From positions 7,128,001 through 7,192,000 of the forward strand of contig NC_088317.1 in NCBI RefSeq assembly GCF_910592395.1: a stretch of DNA of 64,000 nucleotides, in the 5' to 3' direction. The notes beneath the pieces were generated by a model. The model did not search any database. It was not told where the DNA came from and was given only the letters and a program-made list of their open reading frames with translations. The position numbers and the translations under genes were made by a program. This stretch comes from Lineus longissimus (Eukaryota; Nemertea; Pilidiophora; Heteronemertea; Lineidae). Shown piece after piece: positions 1 through 12,245 of this stretch. Every line of letters starts with the position of its first letter. Position 1 is the stretch's first letter.

Positions 1-535
1 ATTTTCCCCCTCTTTGATCTTGCATGATTCTTTCTTCCACTCTCTGCAAAATCAAACAAGACGTGAAAATATGAGTGTGGTTAAATTGGTAATGTTGTTT
101 TGTAAAGACATGAAAGTGGTATTGTGAATGTCAGCATTATGGCATCCAGCTGCTACAGTTGACAACATGAGCCAGAGGAGTCTTGGCCATATGATCAAAT
201 GGTTGCCGGTTCTCAGCATTGCCACGCTGGTTAGAAATCCAGAGTACTTTGACTGCTTCATTCTTCAGACATAAGAAGAGATGTCTCGGTTTTGGTCAAG
301 ACTATAGCTCCACCCTCGCGGTTTTGATTAGACAAACAACACCTTCAGTTCGGTATCAATTCCTTAAACCAAGACTCCTTGTACCCAGTGTCCAAGACAA
401 GGACATTTATGACCCCACCCATGATTTTACTCTTCCTCTGGCCTTAGGACATAGGCACTCTGAATCACAAGGCCAAAAAAGAGCCACACCAACAAGGGCA
501 ACACTAAGACATTTTTTGTGATTTTAAAGTTATTA
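1..535. other. No feature recognised
   Basis: I see no convincing exon, RNA gene or repeat. Open frames here are short, overlap on both strands and lack splice or protein-family signals. The stretch ends at the TA that flanks the next element. Confidence 0.5.
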
Positions 536-2247
536 CAGTACAACCTCTCTATTGCGGACACCCGTGGGACTGGGCATTGACGTCTGTAACGTACAGGTGT
601 CCTTAATAGAGAGGTTATGCCATTATTGTCCAAAAAGGATATTCATGTGTATGAACATGGGGGTCGAGAAGCCTAAATATTACATATTCCATTTAATTGT
701 AAATATTAACTACTTCAAATAATTTGATACCATTTATGTGCGAACTTTATTGTCAAGTTACTTTATTGGCATTTCTAGTGGAGGTAATATTAATTTGCCA
801 ACATTAATATATGCAGGTTGTGTTCGCATGCTACATACTACATAGACAGTGTACATCCTTATAGTTGTATAGAAGCATTTGATTGAGCTACTACACATCG
901 AGCTTTATTCTTTGTAATTAGAGCACAAGCACAACTCAATGGACTGCAATTAATGTTACCATATACAGTAGCTTGGCAATGTGATGCACAGTGAAGATAA
1001 TTAAACAATACATTCAGTTTTAATTAGGAGAGCAACGGACATTAAATTCACTCAACCATGTAACTAGATATAACGCGATCGAGGCGAATCGCAATGTATG
1101 GCCCCGCTCCGTAGGCACCAGTGTCCACAGGCCTGTCACTAAACTGGTTTTGATGTCATGGGGTGTAAAGGAAAGATGGCCTCTTGCTGGCCATATTGAA
1201 TTTCAGAGCACGACCAAAATCGATAGGGAACCTCCCCCAATCCACCCTATTAAACCACAGAATTTAGAGATCAATCGGGATACCTGTTCTTGAGTTATAA
1301 TCCGGAATGGGAAATCTAAGATGGCCTAGTGGTGGCCATATGGAATTTCGAAGCGCGACCAAAATTGATAGGAAACCTTGCCCCATCCACCCCAATTCAT
1401 TATAGAAATTACAGATCAATCTGGCCACCGGTTCTTGAGTTATAGTCAGGAATAGATTGCGGCGGACACGGAAACCAGCTGTAAACACAATGCCCCACCC
1501 CGTTGAGCTGGGGCATTAGGGAACTTTCCCTACCGAAAACCATTACACCACAAAAGTTTGAAGTCTGTCGGACCTCTAGTTCTTCAGTTAACGATCGGAA
1601 TACAAAAATCTAAGTTGGCGGATGGTGGCCATATTGGATTTTGGATCCCGCCCAAAATCGATAGGGAACCTCCCCTACCATAGACCATTACACCACAAAA
1701 GCTTGAAGTCTGTCGGACCTCTAGTTCTTCAGTTAACGAGCGGAATGCAAAAACCTAGGATGGCGGCTGGCGGCCATATTGGATTTCGGAGTGCGCCCAA
1801 AATCAATAGGGACCCTTTGACACACTAGGCCTACACCCCCTTAAACTTTCAAGTCAGCCGAACAAGAGGTTCTTGAGTTATAGTCCGGAATTCAGTGTGG
1901 CGGCGGACGGAAACTACCCAAGTACATAATGCCTCCGCTATGGCAGGGGCATATTTAACTGAACTTAAGTGTCTAATGTTCATCAATAACGCGAACTCCA
2001 CACCTGTTTAGGTCTAATCAACTACCTGATAACACAGGAAGCCATTGTTTGCGTTCACTGTCCGTAATTGCAAGGTAATTGGACCAAAAAGTCACCATGG
2101 CCGTGTCCACAATTCGGAGTAGAGAGGTGTCCGCTCTAGAGGTTTTGGTTAAAGCAAATTACTTAGAAAAATTCGGGACTGAACGGACATGTCCGTAACG
2201 CGATGGTGTCCGCCTGGCAGAGGTGTCCGCAAGGGGAGGTTCTACTG
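536..2247. mobile_element. pogo/Tigger-like non-autonomous DNA transposon
   Basis: The left end reads CAGTACAACCTCTCT followed by a GGACAC block. The right end is its inverted form (reverse complement CAGTAGAACCTCCCC plus GGACACC). TA dinucleotides flank both ends (534-535 and 2248-2249), as expected for a TA-targeting Tc1/mariner-pogo element. Repeated GTGTCC/GGACAC blocks near both ends form subterminal repeats. No transposase frame is visible, so it would depend on an enzyme supplied elsewhere. A 145-bp satellite occupies the interior. Family assignment is inferred from the TIR and TA target. Confidence 0.7.
1160..1920 (+). repeat. About 145-bp tandem satellite with GGCCATATTGG core
   Basis: The GGCCATAT core recurs at about 1189, 1334, 1627 and 1772. 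Spacing is about 145 bp, with one double step that implies a diverged unit in between. Each unit has AAGATGGC or a variant, then GGCCATATTGG, then a CCCAAAATCGATAGGGA block, and ends near GAGTTATAGTCCGGAAT. The array lies inside the pogo-like element. The same core and spacing return at 3560-5130. Confidence 0.7.
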
Positions 2248-2492
2248 TACTTAGTGCATTGAAGGGGAAATGCTACAGGGAATCTGTGTTAAGTGAGTGC
2301 ACGTCTACCATATCAGATTTGGTGCAAATCTACAGGACACCTCTCCCACCCCACATCATTAGTCACAGCTAAGCTCATCGTCACTTGCTTTGCCCGGTGG
2401 TAACCGTTGGTAATATCAGGTACCTTGTCTTTTTTCCGGCCCGATGTACCTTACCAGAGAACTACAATGCTTGAATGTACGCTATGTATTAC

Positions 2493-2698
2493 CAGTGCTC
2501 TCCACAGGGTTTTCTCAAGGTAGGGTGATACCCTTGATTTTCATGACGTTTTACCAGTGTGCAACACAAGGTAGGGTGGCCAGCAATTCGAGGTAGGGTG
2601 GCCCTATAGGAACCCTCTACAAAGTTCTAGAGCAAGGTAGGGTGGCTCTTCCAAGGTAGGGTGGGCCATCCTGACAAATAGCCTTGTGGAGAACACTG
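2493..2698. mobile_element. hAT-like MITE with internal AAGGTAGGGTGG repeats
   Basis: The ends are inverted: CAGTGCTCTCCACAGGG on the left and, reverse-complemented, CAGTGTTCTCCACAAGG on the right. The 8-mer TGTATTAC occurs at 2485-2492 and again at 2697-2704, consistent with an 8-bp hAT target duplication. It overlaps the last two bases of the right TIR, so a 6-bp TATTAC duplication is the strict alternative. Inside, AAGGTAGGGTGG or a close variant occurs about five times. No coding sequence is present. Confidence 0.65.
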
Positions 2699-2805
2699 TA
2701 TTACATGATCACTCATTTATAAAGACATACATTGTAACTGCAGGAATATGAATTATTTATTTATCTGTAAATATTTCATGCCTTTGTCTCCAAAAGAAGG
2801 GTTAA

Positions 2806-3475
2806 CCCTTTTACTGCCGGCCAATTTTAATTTCCATGAACCCCAACTGCCGGTAGATTCTATTGTTTTTACAGTAATTAAGGCAGCATATTTCACCAGC
2901 CTAGTGAGAGAAAACCATTGGAGATACAGCCAAACAATGTATATGAAAGTTGTTCAGTATGACCCCCTCTTTCAATTGGGGTAAAAAAATTGGGAGTTCT
3001 GACCTAATTTGCATACCGCCATCTTGAATTTATAATGAGGACGGACAAAAAATCTCAAAGAAACACATCGTCATGTACATCGCTATACACACTGTCACTA
3101 TCGCTTTCAGCATCGTCATTATTTACATCGTATTCTGGATCCGAATCACTATCTACGAACTCCTCACCTGAATCAAAATCATTCACTACATCTAGTTCGT
3201 CCAGAACCTCCGTCAGTGACAATCTTTTTGCCATTTCACCAACTTCAAACTCAATTTTCTCCCAAAAGTTGTACAGGTCGATATACCATGGGCGCCGCCA
3301 TTTGCAAGCTCTATCATCGTACTACAACGCCATCTACGAACTTCTTGAAAAACTACGCTAGTCTTCGTGTTATCTGTTGATTTTTAGTGATACACAGAAT
3401 GTCGCATTTTTGCGACTTCGGCAGTAAACGGAAAATAATGGTTGTCGCAGAAGTGCGACTTCGGCAGTAAAAGGG
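2806..3475 (-). mobile_element. piggyBac-like element remnant flanked by TTAA
   Basis: The ends are CCCTTTTACTGCCGG on the left and, reverse-complemented, CCCTTTTACTGCCGAAG on the right. TTAA lies directly outside each (2802-2805 and 3476-3479). CCCTTT-ACTGCC next to TTAA is the usual piggyBac terminal signature. A second CGACTTCGGCAGTAAA copy at about 3414 forms a subterminal repeat at the right end. At 670 bp it is far too short for a full transposase. It keeps only the N-terminal coding part on the minus strand. Confidence 0.8.
3055..3234 (-). pseudogene. piggyBac transposase N-terminal fragment
   Basis: A 59-codon minus-strand frame starts MAKRLSLTEVLDELD and continues into an acidic Asp/Ser/Glu-rich tail ending in a stop. 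piggyBac-type transposases commonly open with a short basic segment and an 'EVL..L' motif followed by a long acidic stretch, and this fits. The DDD catalytic core and the C-terminal zinc finger are absent. The frame sits between piggyBac-type TIRs, which supports the call. The overlapping serine-rich plus-strand frame (3035-3361) is its antisense shadow. It is either an internally deleted remnant or a small acidic protein of unknown use. Confidence 0.6.
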
Positions 3476-3559
3476 TTAAAATCCACAGAAAAAGAAATTC
3501 TGTATCAGGTACATGTACGTAAAAATGTACAGAGGAATTTGTCACCATAAGCATGAGTT

Positions 3560-5130
3560 CCCTAATACTGAAAACCAGTGTGAAGTAACCATTTGTCAGC
3601 AACTGTTGCTTAGCAGTTACAGTCCGGAATGCAAAATCAAGGATGGACACCTGGCAGCCATATTGGAAACTGGATTGGGCCCAAAATCGATGGACCACAT
3701 CTCCCACCCCATCATGCCACAGAAAACAAGGGCTATGCATGGCTAATCTTACCAAATGAGCAGAGAATTGCAGATGGTGTGATTCTGAGGTTATTTCTTT
3801 TCTTCATTGGAAAATATCGATCAGTAATTCTAACAGTTTCTCTTATTTGACTCGAAATACAATATACTTTAATAGATAGTGTGCTCGTCACCATATTAAA
3901 AAAATCCAATTAGCTCAAGAGTTGAAGCCCAATCCTCCCCCCCCCCCCCCCCCCGAGTTGAAGCCCATCAAGTGACTCGTTCATCACTTGCAGTGTGTCA
4001 TGCAAAACCCAGGATGGACACCTGGCAGCCATATTGGACACCGGATTGGGCCCAAATTGATGGGACACATCTTCTCCGCACCCCACCCCATCATGCAACA
4101 GAAAACAAGGGCTATGCGTGGCTAATCTTACCAAATGAGCAGAGAATTGCAGATGGTGTGATTCTGGAGTTATTTCTTTTCTTCATTGGAAAATATCGAT
4201 CAGTAATTCTAACAGTTTCTCTACTTTGACTCGGAATGCAATATACTTTAATAGACAGTGTGCTCGTCACCATATTACAAATTCAATTAGCTCAAGAGTT
4301 GAAGCCCAATCCTCCCACCCGCCCCCAAAGAGTTGAAGCCCATCAGGTGACTTGTTCAAGACTTGCAGTGTGCAATGCAAAATCTTAAATTGTCGCCAAC
4401 CACCCATATTGAATATTCGATTGGGACCTCTCTGACATCTGCTCAGCACAACACAGAAAATTCAAGCCCACCAGGTGACTCGTACTGCAGTTACAATCTG
4501 GAATGCAGGCCCATTGGGTGACTATTGTTCTGCAGATACAGACTGGAATGTAAAATCCAAGATCCAGTCATAGCGATTATTGGATCAGGCCCATAATCGA
4601 CAGAACACCTTTCCAACCCTACCCAATCATGCCGCAGACAATTCAAGCCCATTGGGTGGCCCGTTCTGCAGTTACAGGCCACAGAATGCAAAATCCAAGA
4701 TGCTCCCAGGCAGCTATATATTGATTATCGGATTAGGCCCCTAATTGATAGAGCATCTTTACAAACACTGCCACATCACACAACCAGGTGACTCATCCTG
4801 CAGTTTGGATCAGTCCCTAAATCGATAGGGCACTTCTCCGCCCCTGCCCCATCAGGCCACAGTAAATTCAAACCAACCGGGTGACTCGTTCTGCAGTTAC
4901 AGTCCGGAGTGCGAAATTCAAGATGGCCACCTGGCACCCATATTGGTTATCAGGTTGCGCCCAAAATTGACAGGGCCCCTGTCTGCCCCCGCCAATCACG
5001 CCACTGAAAATTCAACCCACCACGAGACTCGTTCTGCAGTTGCAGTCTGGAATGCAAGATCTATGATGGCTGCCTGGCACCAACACTGGATGTCAGATCA
5101 TCCCGAAAATCACGAGGCACCTACCTAGCG
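3560..5130 (+). repeat. Diverged satellite and 371-bp tandem duplication
   Basis: The phrase CAGTTACAGTCCGGAATGC, then AAGATGG, CCTGGCAGCCATATTGG and GGGCCCAAAATCGAT, recurs through the stretch, with about 145-bp spacing in the 4570-5090 part. The first part is a larger duplication of about 371 bp: 3600-3970 is repeated at 3971-4340, including the segment from ACAAGGGCTATGC to the GAGTTGAAGCCC block. A poly-C run lies at about 3938-3954. The core matches the satellite at 1160-1920. No coding frame is believable. Confidence 0.65.
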
Positions 5131-5164
5131 GCCACAACATAATTCCAAAGTTAGTTAAAAATTT

Positions 5165-5397
5165 AACGTCAGCTGGGCTATTACTCCCCCTGGATAGGAT
5201 GCTGGTCTATCGCAGTTTAACTTGCCAGGCATGCCTGGTACCCATTTATTCCTGGGTAGTGAGAAGCAATTAGGGTTAAGTGTCTTGCCCAAGAACACAA
5301 AGATGAAACAATGCTGATCCGTCTGAGTATCAAACCTACGACCTCCTTGTTATAAGCCAGGTGCTGTAAACACTCTGCCACTGATCCCCCAATTCCA
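5165..5397 (-). mobile_element. tRNA-derived SINE
   Basis: Read on the minus strand, the head resembles a tRNA: GGGGGATCAGTGGCAGAGTG has an A-box-like TGGCAGAGTG, and GGTTTGATACTC about 40 bp later resembles a B box (GGTTCGANNCC). The body then has GGGCAAGACACTTAACCC and CTACCCAGGAATAAATGGG, typical of tRNA-SINE bodies in marine invertebrates. No A-rich tail is obvious at the downstream end near 5165. An ACGC/CACG-rich microsatellite (5440-5472) lies just upstream. Confidence 0.65.
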
Positions 5398-7390
5398 CAG
5401 TATGAAACCAATCCGACTACAATTCTCTGAGCAAACAGACGGACACACGCATGCACGCACGCACACATGCAAAGACAAAGGGCACACCTATATCACTATC
5501 AAACTCGATAGGTAGAATAATAGTTTGGTGGGAACTCAGTGACGGTGTTGAATCCAACTGTGTCATCTCAAGCGACAGAAGTGGATTTGCCACCTTGACA
5601 AATCCACAAGGAAATTGCTGTTCTCCACAAGATGACAACTGATGTCAACAATACAAGCAGGAAAACATCTTTTTCCTCTGTTTATCTGATTGTTACAGCC
5701 TGCAGTGGGTCTATTATTTATAAAGAACAGCAAAATACGTTTCCTGGTGACATTTATTCTGATGTGAGCGTGGGAGAACACAAGACTCAAACACTGTAGA
5801 AGAAGGAGAGCTTTTTATTTTGCACTTCTACTCTATTCATATGGAATAAATGAAGAGATTCGTTGCAGATTTTTAAAATAATCTTTCTCACAATTTGGGA
5901 TACTGCATAGCTTCCTGAGGGATGACATTTTCTCACACCCCTTCAACTGGACCTGTGTCATGGACTGGGACAATGTCATAATGACCCAAGACATTGGCCA
6001 TTTCTTGTCCCAAAAATAGATCTTCACCTTGCTATAAAGGCACCAACAGGACTGATAACAGTCACGCCCCACAAGCTACATGTATGCTTGGCACAACTGG
6101 AGCAACCTGTACGGCGGTGCATTGAAAAACACACAATCACAGCTAAACAGGCAGATTGTGGATGAAGGTTGTAAACAAGTCATAACTTGATATGGCATCA
6201 GTCAGCCACTCTACTCCACAATACAAATAATCCTACTGAATATTGATAACCCAGAGGTCAAGTGTTTTCCAATCGCCAGTAATCCCATCACTACAGATAC
6301 GGCATCCTCGGCACCCAGTGGTTTTCCATATGCTCCAGCTCTCGCTATTACAAACCCCTGGGGAAATCCATGCCCTTCAGACGGATTGCAGCGGTAGAAA
6401 AAAAAGCGCCCAATCAGAGCGTCTGTTGTATTTGAGTCATGATGACAGATAAAACCACATGTTTGGGAGGGTCAAAGGTCAATCAGCGCCATGAAATGCG
6501 TATTTTCATTAGCTGCTATTTTTAGAACATCCGGGTATTTATGAAAATTCTGAATTTTTCAGTGCTGTTCCTTCGTATTGCGCGCACCCCGCTGCAAATT
6601 TATTTCATTACTTAATTAAAACACAATTACATGTCTACACAATGTTTAACAGCATAGAATCGATGAAGTATAAAACCATTTAACGATAGGATTATCTTAA
6701 ACTTTATTCATATACATTTTATTGTCATATAAAACACTATATATACATACATTACGCACAGTGTATCAGGTTATCAGAACAGCCACCCTTCGCTGTCGAT
6801 TCTAATGGATTTTCTCAGGGTTTTGTATGGGACGTAGGAGTATCAAAAACCTGAAGCTCAGGATGCAGATACGGCCACATCTGACAGTGATGTCAGAAGG
6901 TATAATAAATTCCCCAATTAATCTCACCTTTCCATCCTCTATCAACAGATTTTGAAAAACTTGTGGAAAACAGCAGTTTCTATGGTAACGCTGTCGTGCA
7001 ATGCCACTTTTGAATAACGCTGCTTTGAGTTCTCTGATGATTCTAAGGCATACAAAATTTCATTTCGAAGTTGGCAGCCATGTACAAAGTGAATGATTTT
7101 CCTAGAATCATGTTTTCTTCCCTCAATCTGAACCTTTTACACTTATCTGTTTATTTCCCAGCTTTTTTTTCAAATTAAAGGGGATGGTTTTTCTACTAGA
7201 ACAATGACATATGTACATTCACGTACCTTTTAAGTTTTAACTTAAAAGTTTAACATGCATAATTATTTAACATGCAGAAATAGCAAAAGGAATGAGTTGC
7301 AGTACGTACGTAGCATTGTAATAGCGGGGGGGGGGGGGATTCAAATGCCAAGGGAGAGGGCATTTATTCAGTGCCAAGGGGCAGATTTTT
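5398..7390. other. No gene recognised; short shared segment
   Basis: No exon or RNA gene is convincing. The segment at about 6350-6397 (ATCCATGCCCTTCAGACGG and neighbours) recurs at about 51510-51557. There the copy runs straight into a Helentron-like element, so this copy looks like the unoccupied version. A poly-G run lies at 7325-7339. Confidence 0.4.
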
Positions 7391-9360
7391 AATGAAAAGG
7401 CCAGGGGCCATTGTGCTCACTGTATGGATATTTAGTGGTTAAGAATTCATGCTGGTTAATAAGAATCATGCTATAGTATATGGCCAAATGGAAATTTTAT
7501 GCCATTTAACTTAGTCTGTGACTACAAAAAGTAGGCCAAGTCAAAAACCCATGTGACATAATACTGTATGGTTGTTAAATGTACCCATGATAACAGATTG
7601 GTGGCAATGCTAGTAGTAAAGCAATAATCTGGTTTTTAAAGTTTTCAGATTCGGCCCCCTGGACTGGCCAAGCGTCAGATTGAACCGAACTTCTGTCCCT
7701 GGGGTCACCTGACTACAGGCTGTTGTACATGCTTATCAAATGTGAGACCAATGGTCACTGCAGTTAAGAAACATGCCCTAGTTAAAGCCTAACAACCAAT
7801 TTACGCCATTTGTTCAAATTTGGTTCTAAGGGGCATGTAAATGTAATGGACTGAAATTTGGCGTCAGAAGTTATCAAATGTAGGGGGTCACGTGTACCAA
7901 GTTTCTAGTTCATAACTTCAGTGGTTAAGAAATATGCCACAGTTATAATGGCCAAGTTATGCATTTTGACCTCAGTGACCTTGAAAAGTAGGTCAAGTCA
8001 AAAACATGTACCATATTTAACATATCATTGCTGGGAGTACCTACCATAGAAATATTATTGAATGCAGGTCACTAACTAGAAATTGACTTATCAGTCAATT
8101 TGAAGACCGCCCTTTATAGTGTACTATCATGAGGATGAGGAAAAAGACTTGTCCCTGCCCGAACAAACTTGTACGAAAAGGTCCATGCATTACCGAAGAT
8201 TGTGCAGATTCAGTGACAAAGTTTGCCTCTTTTCAAAGCTTGTTTTTCTAGTCCAAGCTCTTGCTGTCCATCCTCGATGATTCAGCAGTCAATATTTTTA
8301 TTATTTTCCACTTTCACCCACAATTTGTTAAGATATCATATTTTTATCGAAACATGTGAAAATTCTGCTGTAGCTCTCACTTAAGTCATTTTCCCTCCCA
8401 CTACGATCAACACAACAGCCAATTTGGCTGCGAGAAGCAGTTCAGTAAAATGAATTGCAGAGAGCACCAATTGTGGCCAGAGGGGTGGTGTCAATACGCT
8501 GCTTGCTGGATATGTTGCCAATCTCCTCACGAGGGAAAATACAACAACGAATTTTATCGGAAATAAACTTATTTATTCTTAACCAATGTCATCAGGAATC
8601 TCATCATCTACAATAAGTGGCGTTTTTTAGGTGATATATGGCTTATTTCTTGAGTTATCGTGCTGACAAGACAGATTAGTTCATTCTCTTCCACTCTTTA
8701 CCTCTGTTGAGAAGACTGAGACTGGTCGCCTGTCCTGGTGCTACACTACACAGTGGAAGGGGGCGCAGTACTACGCAGACGATGACGGGAGATAGAGAGA
8801 TACAAGATCGGTGAAAATAAGAAAGACCGCCACACTGTGAGTGTGTGGCGATCTTAATAAGCAAGATATTGCACTTTTTACCTTTTCAGCACCCTGGTGG
8901 CCAAGTTAAGCATCAGATCAGACCAAAATTCGGGGTCAGAGGTTATCTGTCATAGGGGATCATGGGTACCAAGTTTCAAGTCCATAACTTTAGCGGTTAA
9001 GAAACATGCCATAGTTACACTCAAACAGCCAATTTACGCCATTTGACCGCCGTGACTTTGAAACTTGGGTCAAATCAAAAACCTGCATGATGTGATGTTT
9101 CCTTGCTAGCGGTACCTACCATTATTTTTTCATCGAAAACAACTCATTTTTAACCGAGATTTCACACTTTTTAGGCTTTCACTTTTGACCCCATGGTGAC
9201 CAGGACGAGAATTAGACTGGACTGTAATTCAGTGTCGGAGGTCACCTGACCTAGTGGGTCCTAATTACAAAGGTTCAAGTTCATAGCCCTTGTGGTAACT
9301 CGCCAATATTTTTTAAGCGACATAAATTGCTCCTCTATGGGCCACTTAAGATCCGAAGAT
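7391..9360 (+). mobile_element. Helentron-like family-1 element, degenerate
   Basis: It opens with a hairpin-forming GGCCAGGGGCC and then TGTGCTCAC, the 5' signature of this family. Inside are diverged monomers with GGTTAAGAAACATGCC, ACGCCATTTG, GTGACCTTGAAAAG and CCCCCTGGTGGCC-type phrases. The middle (about 8100-8880) is unrelated single-copy-looking sequence. No clear 3' hairpin is present, so the right edge is approximate. No Rep/helicase coding is visible. Confidence 0.5.
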
Positions 9361-10425
9361 CTTGGGCCTCCTGCAACTCAGTGTTACTCAGTCATCATAC
9401 ATGTTGTAAGATGGTGCTGATCCCCTCCTACTTCCAATTACAGCATAACTTGCAAAGGAGCTACTAATAGATAACATAAAAGCCGCAATAAAGAAGACAA
9501 AACTCTCATCTCAGGATAGCATACCTACAATTGTCGCTAAAGGTCAACACTTTCAGCAGCAAATTACAAAGTAGACCTCGTTCATAATGAGAAAAGGTCT
9601 TATTGTCCACAAACAAGCACATACTCACCAAAGAATTTCATTTGCAAATGGTATGATAAGAGATGAAAGGAAAAAGAGAGGAAGCCATGTCGCTTCAAGT
9701 AGGACAGAAAACCAGTTACATTTTGTACAAAATGTGAAGTGGCATAAGCACTGGAATCAGTTTCTAGTAACGTTGCCAATAAACCTATTTTGTATGCACA
9801 GACTGCAATGCACAAACACACTGAAAATTATGGCAAACTTGAGGTCCAAAAAACTGATCTTCCAAAGAGCATCTTCACATAATCCCCTCAGAGAATTTGT
9901 ATGTCTCTATGCGAGTTTTTATTCTGTAGGATTAGTGCAGCGACTTGTGTAGATATCCTTTCAACTTCATAAACTCATATCATAATACCTCACTTAACGT
10001 ACACAGCTAGAATAATGAGTGCCCACTTCTTCGGCAATCCATATGAAGAGTCACACATGCTGCAGAATACTTTCAGTTCAATGAAGTCTTGCTTGCCTTA
10101 GACATGTTTTCGGCAATGGTAAACAAGTGCTCGTTCAGGGCCAGTTCCGAGTACCATAACTCATGCAGTAGCCATCTGTGACTCATGCAGCAAAATAATC
10201 TCATCCTGAGCAAGGTTCATTTTGAAGCTGAATTGTATTCAAGAAACCCCTCAGTGAAGTCTGGAATAAATGAAATGACCAGGGACATCATGTTCAAATG
10301 GGGCATCAAAAGACATGAGTGAATATGGTCCGAACTATCATCGTCAGTATTTCCAATTTACTGTATTCTGGTTAAGATGGAGGACATTTATTACAAATTT
10401 TGACCAATGCAACCATGAAAAGTAA
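9361..10425. other. No feature recognised
   Basis: The plus-strand frame at 9587-9952 (121 codons) has no recognisable domain, no splice support and an open frame opposite it, so I do not treat it as a gene. No repeat motif shared with the rest of the window was seen. Confidence 0.4.
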
Positions 10426-10935
10426 GAAGAAGAGTAGGAACCGACGACGATCCGCGGACCGTATCGTACTGTGCGCATACCGTACAATGAATTTTTGCAT
10501 TACGGTCTGAGAGAAACGAGCACACGACCCGAAAAAATTCATAGTACTGTCCGATAAAATATATAGTATGAGCCGATAGAAAGTGAAGTATGATTCGGTC
10601 TTGCCTGAGTATTGTCTGAATACTGCACGATATGACGATACAATACGACACGATACTGACCGGCACAGGACGACCCACCACATTGTTTTTTATACTGCCA
10701 TTTTTCTCGCTAAATGGCGACTTGGTTAATGTTTTAAAGCATATCGCCGGATATTCTAGATCTCAACTGATGGAATTGCCTGGTTTAAATAGAATACCTA
10801 TGACGCAGTTGAGAGAAATTCACAAAATCATGATGCGAAAAAACTTAAATTAGCCATGTGCTCGATGTTTATTTATTGACGTCACCCATATTGACCAATC
10901 ACTGCCCGGCTGACGAGCTGGTGCTTGTCGCGAGT

Positions 10936-11490
10936 CACACTGAACTTCCAGCAGTATTGCCTCCGTTACCTCCGCCCATACTACTGAAGAAATACGTGTC
11001 ATTTTTCTGTATATGGTGCACCACACGTTACAGTGCACCTAATCCAAATTTGAGCTGATTCTGCCATATGCAATGTACACTATCTCTATGCGGTAAATAA
11101 AGCAGCATAAGGTGAACCTGTTTTTCGATCACACAGACCTCACTTTCCATGGCCACTGCACTGTTAATATGAGCTTGATTTCAAAATAACTTCACAAGGT
11201 TTGCCCTTTTAATCTTCTCTAGACACTGTATAAATTTCAACGCAAAGCATATTGTGGTTTTTGAATGAGACACAAAAACGCCACACTTGCCAAGATATCA
11301 GACCGCTGATTGAGCAATAGCGATGGTCAGTGGCCTCACGCTAACTTGTTACAGCGATGCCGTTTATGAGTCAGTAATAGCCGATCAACTTCAGCTTGAA
11401 ATACAGTGCATACAAATGCATGCTGTACTTTTTGTCAAGGGATTGACGCACAGTGTCTTTAAAGCTCAGCAATGTCAAAGAGTCAAGATG
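10936..11490. mobile_element. 555-bp insertion flanked by a 9-bp direct repeat
   Basis: GTCGCGAGT occurs at 10927-10935 and 11491-11499. In the related copy at about 30970-30990 the sequence runs through one such site without the intervening 555 bp. The insert starts CACACTGAACTTCC and ends GAGTCAAGATG, with no obvious TIR or poly-A. Two readings fit: a transposon that makes 9-bp target duplications, or loss of this segment from the other copy by recombination between short repeats. Confidence 0.5.
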
Positions 11491-12186
11491 GTCGCGAGTG
11501 GGACATACTTCGATTGAAAACATGTCATAACTTCATATGTGTTACACATGATAATCATTGGCTAAGGCTAGAATATAAGTGCGAATATTTACGTATAAGT
11601 TCGAAGCTTGATAAAACATATCCATTTTCCCCTGTTGTCAAGACAGTGAAATGTCAACTTTCCCACGAATTCTTTATCGTAAACAAACTTCAATTTTCTG
11701 CGGAATTACGTCAGACAAAATGAACCAATCAAAACTGGGAACGTAATAAGGATGATTGGTCAATTTGAAGTACAATACGATACGACACGAGCCGATGATG
11801 GTTGATGGTGATTTAATTTTTTGGCCAGGAACTGGCAGACAATATGTTGATTACGATCCGAGGTAAATTATGGTACGGTCCAACATTAAACAAGAACCAA
11901 AAAGGTATCAAGTATGACCCAACAGTTATGACGATACGAGCCGATGGGATTTAGGTGACGATACGCGGTGTCCGTATTGCACACTCATCAGGCAGACCTA
12001 GGACCGTACAGTGCTAGGACACGACCAGGGTACGATTCGACGATGGTACAACATGACACTTAGTTTTGTTACTAGGTGTAGATGCCCAATGTATTCCACG
12101 TGGCAATAATTCTGCACAGAAATTTGGTCAGTTTCAATTGATTTCGTCGGTGTCTAACAGGTAAACTGTTTTTCTAACGGTTTTAA

Positions 12187-12245
12187 CTCTTTCAGCCCAC
12201 AAGCCTTATATACACGATCTGGCATGTTTGATTTCACAGCTGCAT
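12187..12245 (+). repeat. Short dispersed repeat shared with 55757-55812
   Basis: TTAACTCTTTCAGCCCACAA followed by a CATGTTTGATTTCACAGC block matches the segment at 55757-55812. TTAA followed by a CTCTTTCAGCC block resembles one end of a piggyBac-type element, but no matching far end was found. Confidence 0.35.

Noticed and set aside
3035-3361. Serine-rich 108-codon plus-strand frame
   Set aside because: It is the antisense of the acidic piggyBac N-terminal frame; GAT/GAA codons on one strand read as Ser/Phe on the other.
5165-5397. Functional tRNA gene on the minus strand
   Set aside because: A- and B-box-like motifs exist but no full cloverleaf forms, and a SINE body follows.
9587-9952. 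121-codon plus-strand frame
   Set aside because: No domain, no splice context and an overlapping open frame on the other strand.
10372-10683. Two overlapping minus-strand frames of about 100 codons
   Set aside because: They lie in the GTATCG-rich dispersed repeat and are degraded in its second copy.
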